Part shown: piece by piece, positions 10,209-18,250 of the stretch
How positions within the stretch are numbered: the stretch's first letter is position 1
How the letters are laid out: every line of letters begins with the position of its first letter
DNA from: Clostridium sartagoforme
Lineage (GTDB): Bacteria > Bacillota > Clostridia > Clostridiales > Clostridiaceae
Direction: 5' to 3'
Assembly: GCF_004794105.1 (NCBI RefSeq)
Contig: NZ_SRYR01000001.1
Coordinates: forward strand, 558,001 to 622,000
DNA: 64,000 nt
Notes under the pieces: generated by a model
Databases searched by the model: none
What the model saw: only the letters and a program-made list of their open reading frames with translations
Told to the model about the DNA's origin: nothing
Translations under genes and position numbers: made by a program

Positions 10209-10394
10209 GTTGTAATAAAGTTTTACATTTTATTAAGTTAGTTCGCATTAAGAATAGTTAAGATATAAAGTGATATTAACAATTTATATAAAAACAAAAA
10301 ACAATGTTTTCAATTGCTGTAGTTTGATTTAAAATGTTTTTGCTTAAATTTCTATAAAACTACAAGATGTAAATCATTTATTGAAACATATATA
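10205..10394 (+). repeat. Dispersed structured element, copy A
   Basis: First of four copies of a roughly 190-205 bp non-coding element (others at 26956-27152, 44181-44384 and 62742-62942). Conserved blocks in order: ATAAGTTGTAATAAA at 10205; CAATTTATATAAAAA from 10280; ATGTTTTCAATTG from 10304; and ATTGAAACATATATA ending at 10394. Blocks 1 and 2 are complementary (one G-T pair here), and so are blocks 3 and 4. An inner stem GTAGTTT/AAACTAC is specific to this copy. It ends 15 bases before the cbiK start. Confidence 0.85.
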
Positions 10395-10409
10395 AGTAGA
10401 GGAGTATTT

Positions 10410-11195
10410 ATGTCTAAAGTAATTATAATAGTTTCCTTTGGAACAGCAAATTTAGAGGGATTAAAAGTTATTGAAGATTTTGAATCAGAAGTATCAGCAA
10501 AGTTTTCTAAAGGCTATCATGTTGTTAAAGCCTTTACATCAAGTGTTATTTCTAATTTATTACTTAATAAGTATGGTAGGGTAGTACCAAGATTAGAAGA
10601 AGTATTATTTCGTTTAAATAATGAAAAATATAAAGAAGTATATATTCAGCCTCTCCATATTATTAATGGAAATGAATATAATTCTATAGAAAAAAACATA
10701 AAGGAATATGATTATTCCTTTAATAAAATAATTTTAGGTGAATTTCTAATTGGCAGTGGAAGTGATGAAGAAAACTATAGTTGTAACTTGATATGTGATG
10801 CAATAAAAGAAAATATTAATGAAAAAGATAATATATTGTTAATTGGACATGGTTCGAAAACTATAAATTATAATGTATATAATTGCCTTGAAAATAATCT
10901 AAAGGAAAAGGGATATAAAAATACGTATATAGGAACCTTAGAAGGGGAAGTTAAAAAGGAGGATATAGTAAAGTCTTTAGTTAAAAACAATGTTAAAGAT
11001 GTAACTATAATCCCTATTTTAATGTTACCTGGTAATCATATAAAGAAAGATATATTTGGAAGTGAAAACTCTTGGAAATCCTTTCTTGAAAATGAAGGGA
11101 TTACAGTGAAATCTGTTGAAAAGACTTTATTAGAATATAGAGAAATAAGAGAGTATTATATTCATAAGATTGAAAGAGATTTGTTTAAAAGATAA
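10410..11195 (+). CDS. cbiK: Sirohydrochlorin cobalto/ferrochelatase, CbiK type
   Basis: Class II-like chelatase of 261 residues, inserting a divalent metal into sirohydrochlorin. The opening IIIVSFGTANLEG and two metal-binding histidines, H147 in GHGSK and H210 in PGNHIKKDIFG, match CbiK. No signal peptide is present, so it should be cytoplasmic. CbiK is best known for cobalt in anaerobic B12 synthesis. The neighbours here are sulfite reductase and siroheme genes with no other cobalamin gene, so iron insertion to give siroheme is the likely job (inference). A dispersed structured element fills its leader. Confidence 0.85.
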   Translation: MSKVIIIVSFGTANLEGLKVIEDFESEVSAKFSKGYHVVKAFTSSVISNLLLNKYGRVVPRLEEVLFRLNNEKYKEVYIQPLHIINGNEYNSIEKNIKEYDYSFNKIILGEFLIGSGSDEENYSCNLICDAIKENINEKDNILLIGHGSKTINYNVYNCLENNLKEKGYKNTYIGTLEGEVKKEDIVKSLVKNNVKDVTIIPILMLPGNHIKKDIFGSENSWKSFLENEGITVKSVEKTLLEYREIREYYIHKIERDLFKR

Positions 11196-11206
11196 CTATA
11201 AAATAT

Positions 11207-11240
11207 AAAAGCAAAGTTTTAATTGCAAAACTTTGCTTTT
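11207..11240 (+). terminator. Terminator after cbiK
   Basis: A 14-bp perfect stem, AAAAGCAAAGTTTT with AAAACTTTGCTTTT, lies 11 bases after the cbiK stop and ends in four T. Confidence 0.75.
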
Positions 11241-11315
11241 CAGTGTAAAATAGCATAGGAAAAAGACAGTGACAAATAAAATTTTGTTAAAGAAATGACA
11301 AAATGGGGGTATATA

Positions 11316-12092
11316 ATGTACAGTAAAGAAATTCATAATTTGGCCCATTCAGCTGAAGTAAAAAGTAAGTTGTTTGACAGAAGTATAAGTAGATATCTTG
11401 TAAGTGCAGCTTTGGGGAGTTTGTTTGTTAGCTTAGGTATTATGCTAATTTATACTATTGGTGGAATAATGCATCATAATGGTGTAGATACATACAAGAT
11501 TTTAATGGGAGCATCCTTTGGTGTAGCATTAAGTTTAGTTCTTATGGCAGGAGGAGACCTGTTTACAAGTAATGCTATGATAATGACTATGGGAGCCCTT
11601 GAAAAGACAGTAACTTGGATAGACGCTTTAAAAATATGGTTTGCAAGTTGGATTGGAAATATTCTTGGGGGGATTATAGGTGCTGTACTGTTTGTACAGG
11701 CTGGATTAACATCAGGAAAAAGTGATTATATTGGAGAGTTTATTGTAAGTAATGCTTATAGCAAAATTAATACTCCTATTAATGAACTTATAATTAAAGG
11801 TATCCTTTGTAATATTTTAGTTTGTTTAGCTGTTTGGATGTGCTACAAATTAAAAGAAGAAACAGCAAAGATATTAATGATATTCTGGTGCTTATTTACC
11901 TTTATAACAGCAGGATTTGAGCATAGTGTAGCTAATATGAGTTTCTTAGCTATGGGATACTTAATAGATCCATCAACTATTACTTTAGGGGGATATGCAT
12001 ATAATATAGTTTTCGTATCTCTTGGTAACTTTATAGGTGGAGTACTATTTTTAGCTTTACCATATTACTTTATAACTATCGAAAAGAAATAA
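11316..12092 (+). CDS. Formate/nitrite-family channel, second copy
   Basis: Full-length FNT-family pentameric channel of 258 residues with about six membrane segments. Signature stretches are GASFGVALSLVLMAGGDLFT and FITAGFEHSVANM. It is a clear paralogue of the truncated channel at the window start; the C-terminal third is similar over its whole length. The ATG at 11316 follows GGGGGT and is preferred over the ATG at 11295. The substrate is inferred from context to be hydrosulfide, sulfite or nitrite. It lies behind the cbiK terminator, so it probably has its own promoter. Confidence 0.85.
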   Translation: MYSKEIHNLAHSAEVKSKLFDRSISRYLVSAALGSLFVSLGIMLIYTIGGIMHHNGVDTYKILMGASFGVALSLVLMAGGDLFTSNAMIMTMGALEKTVTWIDALKIWFASWIGNILGGIIGAVLFVQAGLTSGKSDYIGEFIVSNAYSKINTPINELIIKGILCNILVCLAVWMCYKLKEETAKILMIFWCLFTFITAGFEHSVANMSFLAMGYLIDPSTITLGGYAYNIVFVSLGNFIGGVLFLALPYYFITIEKK

Positions 12093-12190
12093 TTAAGATT
12101 AGTTAAGAGCTAAGAGTGAAGAGTTGAAAATTTAGATTTAGAATTAAGAATGTAAAATCTAGAGTGTAGGTTTAGAGTTAAGAATGAAGT

Positions 12191-12221
12191 AAAAAAAGTT
12201 GCCATGAGGCAACTTTTTTTA
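12191..12221. terminator. Bidirectional terminator between FNT channel and ilvE
   Basis: AAAAAAAGTTGCC loops back onto GGCAACTTTTTTT, giving T runs on both strands. The ilvE stop codon lies inside the 3' edge. Confidence 0.85.
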
Positions 12222-13241
12222 TACTTCGAAAATCCATCCTTCAGGAGCTTCAACGTCTCCAAATTGAATTCCACAAAGAATTCTATAAAGTTCTTTAATT
12301 ACTGGGCCAACTTCTTTTTCACTATGGAAAACATGAAGTTCATTATTATATTCAATTCCGCCAATTGGTGTGATTACAGCAGCTGTACCACAAGCACCAG
12401 CTTCTTTAAATTCATCTAAATTATCTACATAAACATCTCTTTCATATACAGGCATCTTTAAATAATCTCTTGCTATATCCATAAGAGAATATTTAGTTAT
12501 ACTTGGAAGTATTGATGGTGATACTGGTGTTACAAATTCATTATTCTTAGTAATACCAAAGAAATTAGCAGCACCAACTTCTTCTATCTTAGTATGAGTT
12601 GCAGGATCTAAATAGATACAATCTGCAAATCCTCTTTCTGCTGCGATTAAGTGTGGATGCAATGAAGCTGCGTAGTTTCCACCAACTTTTTGTCCACCTG
12701 TTCCTTGAGGAGCTGCCCTATCATAGTCAGCTATCATAAAGTTACAAGGTGAAAGACCTTCTTTAAAATAAGGACCAACAGGTACTGCAAATACACTAAA
12801 TATATATTCAGGTGCAGGTTTAACTCCTATGTTATTACCAACACCAATCATAAAAGGTCTTAAGTATAATGTTGCTCCTGAGCCATATGGTGGAACAAAA
12901 TGTTCATTAGCTCTAACAACTTGCATGCAAGCATCTATAAACTTTTCTACAGGTACTTCTGGCATAAGAAGCTTTTTATTACTATCATTCATTCTTTTAG
13001 CGTTTCTATCAACCCTAAATAATTGAATTTTCCCATCTTTTCTTCTATATGCTTTTAGTCCTTCAAAACATTGTTGACCATAGTGAAGTGCAGTTGAGGC
13101 TTCGCTAATAGTTAACATATTATCTTCAGTAAGTTTACCTTCGTCCCATTTGCCGTCTTTCCAAACTGATATATACCTGTAATCAGTCTTAATATAATTA
13201 AAACCAAGGTTACTCCAATCAATATTAACATCTTTACTCAT
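12219..13241 (-). CDS. ilvE: Branched-chain amino acid aminotransferase
   Basis: PLP transaminase of 340 residues interconverting leucine, isoleucine and valine with their 2-oxo acids. It has the longer BCAT form typical of Firmicutes. The PLP lysine is K185 in [15 protein letters not shown]. The N-terminal half carries [16 protein letters not shown]. The start at 13241 is fixed by AGGGAGGT 8 bases upstream; the upstream in-frame extension lacks a ribosome site. It is divergent from ridA, whose product protects PLP enzymes including IlvE from reactive enamines. Confidence 0.95.
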   Translation of the reverse strand: MSKDVNIDWSNLGFNYIKTDYRYISVWKDGKWDEGKLTEDNMLTISEASTALHYGQQCFEGLKAYRRKDGKIQLFRVDRNAKRMNDSNKKLLMPEVPVEKFIDACMQVVRANEHFVPPYGSGATLYLRPFMIGVGNNIGVKPAPEYIFSVFAVPVGPYFKEGLSPCNFMIADYDRAAPQGTGGQKVGGNYAASLHPHLIAAERGFADCIYLDPATHTKIEEVGAANFFGITKNNEFVTPVSPSILPSITKYSLMDIARDYLKMPVYERDVYVDNLDEFKEAGACGTAAVITPIGGIEYNNELHVFHSEKEVGPVIKELYRILCGIQFGDVEAPEGWIFEV

Positions 13242-13406
13242 AATTATTACCTCCCTCATGGTTTTTATATTATTATATTTTATCACTTTTACTAAAAATA
13301 ATAAACTTTTTATCAAAAAATTGTAGGGAAAATTATTAATTATTGAATTTTTAGCAAAAGAAATATATAGTTAAGTTATAAATTATTAATTAAAGGAAGT
13401 GGAGAA

Positions 13407-13784
13407 ATGGATAAAGTAATAGTTTCAACTAAAAATGCACCTTCAGCAATAGGGCCGTATTCACAAGGTATTAAGGTAGGGGATATGATATTTACTTCTG
13501 GACAAATTCCAGTTAATCCTGAAACAGGAGAAATAGTTACAGAAATAAAGGCAGCAACTAAACAATCATTAGAAAATGTTAAGGCTATTTTAGAAGAAGC
13601 AGGAAGTAGCCTAGATAAAGTTGTGAAAGTAGTAGTATTTATTAAAGATATGAATGACTTTGCAGCAGTTAATGAAGTATATGGAGAATATTTTTCAGAT
13701 AATAAACCAGCAAGAAGTTGCGTTGAAGTAGCAAGATTACCAAAAGATTGCCTAATAGAAATTGAAGCAATAGCTACTGTATAA
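13407..13784 (+). CDS. ridA: RidA family enamine/imine deaminase
   Basis: Small trimeric cytoplasmic protein of 125 residues that hydrolyses reactive 2-aminoacrylate and related enamines released by PLP enzymes. The family pattern is clear: [16 protein letters not shown] near the start, [14 protein letters not shown], and the active-site arginine in [15 protein letters not shown]. It is divergent from ilvE, a known beneficiary of RidA activity. The stop codon directly abuts the terminal inverted repeat of the 562-bp palindromic element. Confidence 0.95.
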   Translation: MDKVIVSTKNAPSAIGPYSQGIKVGDMIFTSGQIPVNPETGEIVTEIKAATKQSLENVKAILEEAGSSLDKVVKVVVFIKDMNDFAAVNEVYGEYFSDNKPARSCVEVARLPKDCLIEIEAIATV

Positions 13785-14346
13785 TTTTAAAATGCGAATA
13801 AAACATAATGATATGTATTAACTTTCCGATTTTTAAATAATTTCGAATACAATTCTAAATTTAAGTTATCTAAGCTGGCTAAATTTTTATAACTCGCTTT
13901 GCTCAAACAATAAAAATTCTTAACGCCATCTTAGATATCTTAAATAAGAATTGTAGTTTCTCATTATAATAAAATCTCCAATTTAATACATATCATTAAT
14001 GTTAAAAACTTATTGAATAATTTAAACTTGGGGATGTAGGCCAACTAAAGGAAGAAATTCAGACGAGCTGAATTTCAATAAAAATTAGTGTAATCGCCTA
14101 AAATATTTTAAATGCTGAATTACTAGCAAAGATAAATTGACGGTGAAGTAAGCATATGGCGAAAAATTATAAGTTCTTGGTGAAGTAAAAGCTGCTAGGC
14201 CTTAGATTTGTTGGTTTGTCTGAGCGTATACGAGTTTTACCAAAACTCTTGGCTTAGTAGTTTTTACGAACCTTAGAACTTATTTTTGTAGCCATTTGTC
14301 TTATGAGCCGTCAATTTATCTTTGCAATTTTATTCGCATTTTAAAA
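13785..14346. mobile_element. 562-bp palindromic non-coding element with 19-bp perfect terminal inverted repeats
   Basis: The ends TTTTAAAATGCGAATAAAA (13785-13803) and its exact reverse complement (14328-14346) frame a segment with no ORF. Inside are two large hairpins. The first has a 16-bp perfect outer stem (13806-13821 with 13983-13998) and an inner stem near 13851-13880/13921-13952. The second spans 14126-14325 with arms of about 75 bases that begin GCAAAGATAAATTGACGG. Small perfect hairpins lie at about 14055-14077 (GAAATTCAG/CTGAATTTC) and 14232-14248. It fits a MITE-like non-autonomous element or a large structured RNA gene. No transposase is present. Confidence 0.75.
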
Positions 14347-14349
14347 GTA

Positions 14350-15087
14350 TTATTGCATTTCTGTTAAGTTGTTCCAATATCGTTTTGGTATAGATTTTCT
14401 TTGGAGTTTTGGATTTAAACGTTCTTTAATAGTAGCTGATTTAAAATAGCTTCTCCATAAGTCTTCAAATTCATCATTATGATTTTTTAAGTAAGAATAT
14501 ATTTCATCATTCATTTCTGCTATTTCCCAGGAAACTTTATTGTATATAGATGCTATATTTCTTTTAATATCATGAATAATCCAATACTCATTATTAAATC
14601 TATCTGCGAAATGTGGTGAAAGTAATTCTAATATATTATGATCAGGCTCTATGGAAGAGTATAAAAACTTATCATTTATTATTGAAAATCGCACAAAGCC
14701 AGTAAATATATGAACTTCTCCAAGAACTTTCCTGTTTATTAAATCTACTTCTTTTACTTCATTTAAATATAGATGTTTATGTATATTAGATCCATATTTA
14801 AATCCTAATTTTAAGTATTTATAACAAATTAAGCCTTTATTAATATAGTTAGATAAAAACAAATGATAAATTTTATTTAGGGCAAGGGGATCTATTTTAC
14901 ATACTATGGCATCCTTGACCTTTGTATATTTAATTGGATCAGTTTTCACATGGATTTTCTTAGTAAGCATATCTACATCAAGATCATCTTCAAGACCTAT
15001 ATAAGCAACTTCTTCCTTAGAATAAAATGCATCATAAATAGCAGTTAAAAATCCTTCAAAAGTATCATCAAAAATTAATTTTATCAT
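14350..15087 (-). CDS. DUF4130-type putative DNA repair protein (partner of the radical SAM protein)
   Basis: A 245-residue protein of the family found beside the UDG-linked radical SAM protein (TIGR03915/DUF4130). The C-terminal signature is visible: EDLWRSYFKSATIKERLN followed by SIPKRYWNNLTEM. In many bacteria this domain is followed by a uracil-DNA-glycosylase domain; here the protein ends at DUF4130, so it is the short form. The start at 15087 has GGGGGAT upstream; the longer frame from 15258 runs into the neighbouring gene. It lies 13 bases downstream of the radical SAM gene, and both should share the LexA-boxed promoter. Biochemical activity is unknown. Confidence 0.75.
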   Translation of the reverse strand: MIKLIFDDTFEGFLTAIYDAFYSKEEVAYIGLEDDLDVDMLTKKIHVKTDPIKYTKVKDAIVCKIDPLALNKIYHLFLSNYINKGLICYKYLKLGFKYGSNIHKHLYLNEVKEVDLINRKVLGEVHIFTGFVRFSIINDKFLYSSIEPDHNILELLSPHFADRFNNEYWIIHDIKRNIASIYNKVSWEIAEMNDEIYSYLKNHNDEFEDLWRSYFKSATIKERLNPKLQRKSIPKRYWNNLTEMQ

Positions 15088-15100
15088 TATAATATCCCCC

Positions 15101-16477
15101 TTATATTTCACCTGTAATAGAAGTGAATTTATCATTAGGTAAAATAATGTTTTTGGCATTAGGAATAAGTAGATTACTATTACTTTCTGGCAAAAATATA
15201 TTATTTTTACTAGCAGTATAGTTTGTATCAAAGAATGATAGTTGCATTGAGGTGTCATTATCTAATTTAGGTTTATCCATATAAAGTAGTCTGTTTTTAA
15301 TTTTTTCATCATCAAAGGCTACATCACCAAAGTACTTTCCCTTACAAGTTAAAAAATATTTTGCTCTTTTTAAAACAACACCTATTTTCTTTAAATCTTC
15401 AAAGGAAAGAGAATGAACTCTTCTTGCCATCATTATTTTTCTTGCTGAACGAACTCCAATGCCAGGTATTCTAAGTAATTCTTCATAGGATGCTTTATTT
15501 ACTTCCATAGGAAAGTTATTTATATTATTTAGCGCCCAAGAGGTTTTAGGATCAAAATCTAAGTCAAAGTTATCCTCTTCACTTTTTAATAATTCTTTAG
15601 CCTTAAAACCATAAAATCTTAAAAGCCAGTCAGCTTGATAAAGTCGATGTTCTCTAACTAAAGGGGGATGGGTAATATCAGGAAGAACTTTTTCATTTTT
15701 AACTACTGGTACATAAGCAGAGTAATATACTCTTTTTAAGTTATATTTATTATAAAGGTTCTCTGAAAGGTTTAAGATTTTAAAATCACTTTCAGGAGTA
15801 GCACCTACTATTAGTTGGGTACTTTGGCCACCAGGAACAAAAAGAGGGGCTGACTTTATATTTCTTTTTAAATCTTTATGTTCAATTATTGAGTTTTTTA
15901 TAATTCCCATAGGGGCTAATATATTTTCTTTAGTTTTTTGAGGAGCTAGAAGTTTTAAACTTGAAGCTGATGGAAGTTCAATATTTACACTCATTCTATC
16001 TACATACTTACCAGCTTCCTTAATTAAACTTTCATCAGCACCTGGAATAGCCTTAAGATGTATATAACCATGAAAGTTTTCTTCTAGCCTTAACTTTTTA
16101 ACCACCTTTAATAATAATTCCATAGTGTAATTTGGATTTTTAAATATAGCTGAGCTTAAAAATAAACCTTCAATATAATTTCTCCTATAAAAATTTATAG
16201 TTAATGAAACTACTTCCTCTGGAGTAAAGGCTGCTCTTTTTACATCTTTACTAGAAGCATTAACGCAATACTTACAATTATATATGCAATAATTAGTTAG
16301 AAGAATTTTCAAAAGAGAAATACACCTTCCATCTGCAGTAAAGCTATGGCAAATACCACTATTTGCTGCATTACCAAGGCCACCTTTTACAGCTTTTCTT
16401 TTAGAGGAAGAAGAAGAGCAGGAAACATCATATTTAGCAGCTGCTGAAAGAATATTAAGCTTTTCTTTTATATCCAT
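15101..16477 (-). CDS. UDG-linked radical SAM protein, putative DNA modification/repair
   Basis: A 458-residue radical SAM enzyme of the TIGR03916 type. The [4Fe-4S]/SAM motif is CIYNCKYC with C64, C68 and C71. A helix-hairpin-helix DNA-binding motif, LLRIPGIGVRSARKIM, lies in the C-terminal third. A serine-rich stretch precedes the conserved GICHSFTADGRC. Family members co-occur with DUF4130/UDG proteins and are proposed to act on DNA lesions; the reaction is not established. It is the first gene of a two-gene operon behind a promoter overlapped by a LexA-like palindrome, which supports a DNA damage role. Confidence 0.88.
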   Translation of the reverse strand: MDIKEKLNILSAAAKYDVSCSSSSSKRKAVKGGLGNAANSGICHSFTADGRCISLLKILLTNYCIYNCKYCVNASSKDVKRAAFTPEEVVSLTINFYRRNYIEGLFLSSAIFKNPNYTMELLLKVVKKLRLEENFHGYIHLKAIPGADESLIKEAGKYVDRMSVNIELPSASSLKLLAPQKTKENILAPMGIIKNSIIEHKDLKRNIKSAPLFVPGGQSTQLIVGATPESDFKILNLSENLYNKYNLKRVYYSAYVPVVKNEKVLPDITHPPLVREHRLYQADWLLRFYGFKAKELLKSEEDNFDLDFDPKTSWALNNINNFPMEVNKASYEELLRIPGIGVRSARKIMMARRVHSLSFEDLKKIGVVLKRAKYFLTCKGKYFGDVAFDDEKIKNRLLYMDKPKLDNDTSMQLSFFDTNYTASKNNIFLPESNSNLLIPNAKNIILPNDKFTSITGEI

Positions 16478-16505
16478 ATTATCACCTTCTTTATATATTA
16501 ATCAT

Positions 16506-16534
16506 ATTATATAGAACAAATGTTCTTAATACAA
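16506..16534 (-). promoter_or_regulatory. SOS promoter with LexA box for the radical SAM/DUF4130 operon
   Basis: Reading the minus strand, TTGTAT (16529-16534) and TATAAT (16506-16511) are separated by 17 bases, a good sigma-A promoter. The spacer contains the palindrome AGAACATTTGTTCT (16513-16526), which keeps the GAAC-N4-GTTC core of Gram-positive LexA sites. The gene start is 36 bases downstream of the box. Repressor occupancy would block the promoter directly. Confidence 0.78.
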
Positions 16535-16614
16535 CAAAAATATAAAATATTGATTTAAAAATAAAAAAGATGTATATTATAATAAAGTATGAAAAGGGTT
16601 ACGGAGGAATGTTT

Positions 16615-16863
16615 ATGTTCACAATTATGATTATTAAATTAGAACCAAGGGTTTCAACAGCACCGACAGTACAAGAAATACTAACAAAATACGGATGTAT
16701 AATACATACTAGATTAGGGTTACATGAAGCTACTAAAACTTCTTGTTCGAACTCAGGATTAATAGTACTAAATTTAATGAATGATGAAAAAGAAGAAATT
16801 AATAAGTTAAAAGAAGAATTAGAGAATTTAAAAGGGATAACTATTAAGTTAGTTGAGGTTTAA
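16615..16863 (+). CDS. Small ferredoxin-fold (TM1266/ACT-like) putative regulator
   Basis: An 82-residue protein whose pattern, with VQEILTKYGCIIHTRLGLHE and a C-terminal LENLKGITIKLVEV, resembles the TM1266-like family. That family is annotated as a putative regulator of iron-only hydrogenase systems. No catalytic residues or DNA-binding helix are evident. GGAGG is 7 bases before the ATG at 16615; the ATG at 16609 would be too close. No hydrogenase gene is nearby, so the target is unknown. The family call is tentative. Confidence 0.6.
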   Translation: MFTIMIIKLEPRVSTAPTVQEILTKYGCIIHTRLGLHEATKTSCSNSGLIVLNLMNDEKEEINKLKEELENLKGITIKLVEV

Positions 16864-16864
16864 G

Positions 16865-16892
16865 AAGAGGCTGTTTATACAGTCTCTTTTTA
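16865..16892 (+). terminator. Terminator after the TM1266-like gene
   Basis: AAGAGGCTGT and ACAGTCTCTT form a stem with a TTAT loop and a following T run, starting two bases after the stop codon. Confidence 0.8.
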
Positions 16893-17089
16893 ATTGTTTA
16901 AAAAGAGAGTTTTTTATTATAATTGTTATTAAATTTGATTTTATAGACTATAAATAATTTAGGGGAATTATTTTGTATAAATCTGTATTTAAATATATAA
17001 TGATATGGGGATATTTTACTTGCAATAAATTAAATACAATTTATAATTATTATTGCATAATAAGAATTACACATGAAAGGAAGATATAA

Positions 17090-18139
17090 ATGAAAAAATC
17101 AACTAAGCTTTTTGCTATACTTGGATCTTTAGTTATAGCTGTTAGTTTATTTGCTGGCTGCAGCAAGTCAGATAAGAAGACTATAAATGTTTTAAACTAT
17201 GGAGAAAATATTGCAGAGGGACTTATTAAAGAGTTTGAAGAAGAGTACGATGTAAAAGTTAATTATAAGACTTTTGATGAAATGGAAACTATGTATATGG
17301 AAGTAACTTCAGGAAAAACTGATTGGGATGCTGTATTAGTTGCTGATCATATGGCTGATAGAATGATTCAAGAGGGATTACTTCAAAAGATTAACAAAGA
17401 TAATATACCTAATTTAAAAGAAATGAGTGAGAATGATATGGGTCAACCTTATGATCCAAATAATGAGTACACAGTTCCATATATGAATGGAACTATAGGT
17501 ATAGTTTATAATAAAGATTTAGTAGATGAAGAAGTTGATAGCTGGGATATACTTTGGAATGAAAAGTATAAAAAACAAATATTTATTCTAGACTCAATGA
17601 GAGATTCAATTGGAGCAGCTGCTAAGTATTTAGGATATTCATTAAATACTACTGATGAAAAAGAATTAAAAGATATTGAAAGTGCATTATTAAAGCAAAA
17701 GGAATTAATATTAACTAAAGGTGCTGATAATGTTATGGACATTATGAGAAATGGAGAAGCAGCAGTTGCAATGATTTGGTCTGGAGAAGGCTTAAATTTA
17801 GCTGATGAATATGATAATCTAGAATACATTATACCTAAAGAGGGTGCTGATTATTGGCTAGATTCATGGGCTATTCCAGCTAATGCAAAGGATAAGGAAA
17901 CTGCTGAAAAGTTTATAAACTTTGTAAGTGGAAAAGATAATGCCTATAAGATTGCTGAAGAAATAGGATATACTACTCCAAATAAACTTGCTATGGAAGA
18001 ACAACCTGAAGAAGTAAGAAATAATGAAGGTGCTTATATGCCTAAGGAAATAATGGATAAATGTGAAGTTTACACATACTTACCACAAGATAAGCTAAAG
18101 TTATATGAAGAAGTATGGATGAATGTTTATGCAGATTAA
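17090..18139 (+). CDS. Spermidine/putrescine-type solute-binding lipoprotein
   Basis: A 349-residue extracytoplasmic binding lipoprotein of the PotD class. It has a lipoprotein signal peptide ending in LFAGC (lipidated Cys24). Its mature region begins INVLNYGENIAEGLIKEFEE, as in polyamine-binding proteins, with WDAVLVADHM and YIIPKEGADYWLDSWAIP further in. PotD homologues are normally the last gene of potABCD. Here no ABC ATPase or permease is adjacent on either side, so it must work with a transporter elsewhere or act as a stand-alone sensor. GAAAGGAAG precedes the start. Confidence 0.85.
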   Translation: MKKSTKLFAILGSLVIAVSLFAGCSKSDKKTINVLNYGENIAEGLIKEFEEEYDVKVNYKTFDEMETMYMEVTSGKTDWDAVLVADHMADRMIQEGLLQKINKDNIPNLKEMSENDMGQPYDPNNEYTVPYMNGTIGIVYNKDLVDEEVDSWDILWNEKYKKQIFILDSMRDSIGAAAKYLGYSLNTTDEKELKDIESALLKQKELILTKGADNVMDIMRNGEAAVAMIWSGEGLNLADEYDNLEYIIPKEGADYWLDSWAIPANAKDKETAEKFINFVSGKDNAYKIAEEIGYTTPNKLAMEEQPEEVRNNEGAYMPKEIMDKCEVYTYLPQDKLKLYEEVWMNVYAD

Positions 18140-18250
18140 TAAATAATTCCATAAGAAAATATTAATATTACATTAAGTCAATAGATTATATAGAATAATA
18201 ATAGTATAATATTAATAACAACTATTTAAAGATATGGAGTTGGTAGTATT

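Noticed and set aside
12204..12419. Short plus-strand ORF with a hydrophobic translation
   Set aside because: It is the complement of the ilvE 3' end and terminator, with no ribosome site.
13785..14346. CRISPR array or tandem repeat in the palindromic element
   Set aside because: The repeats are inverted arms of hairpins, not regularly spaced direct repeats with spacers.
16603..16611. ATG at 16609 as start of the TM1266-like gene
   Set aside because: The Shine-Dalgarno sequence is only one base away, while the next ATG at 16615 has normal spacing.
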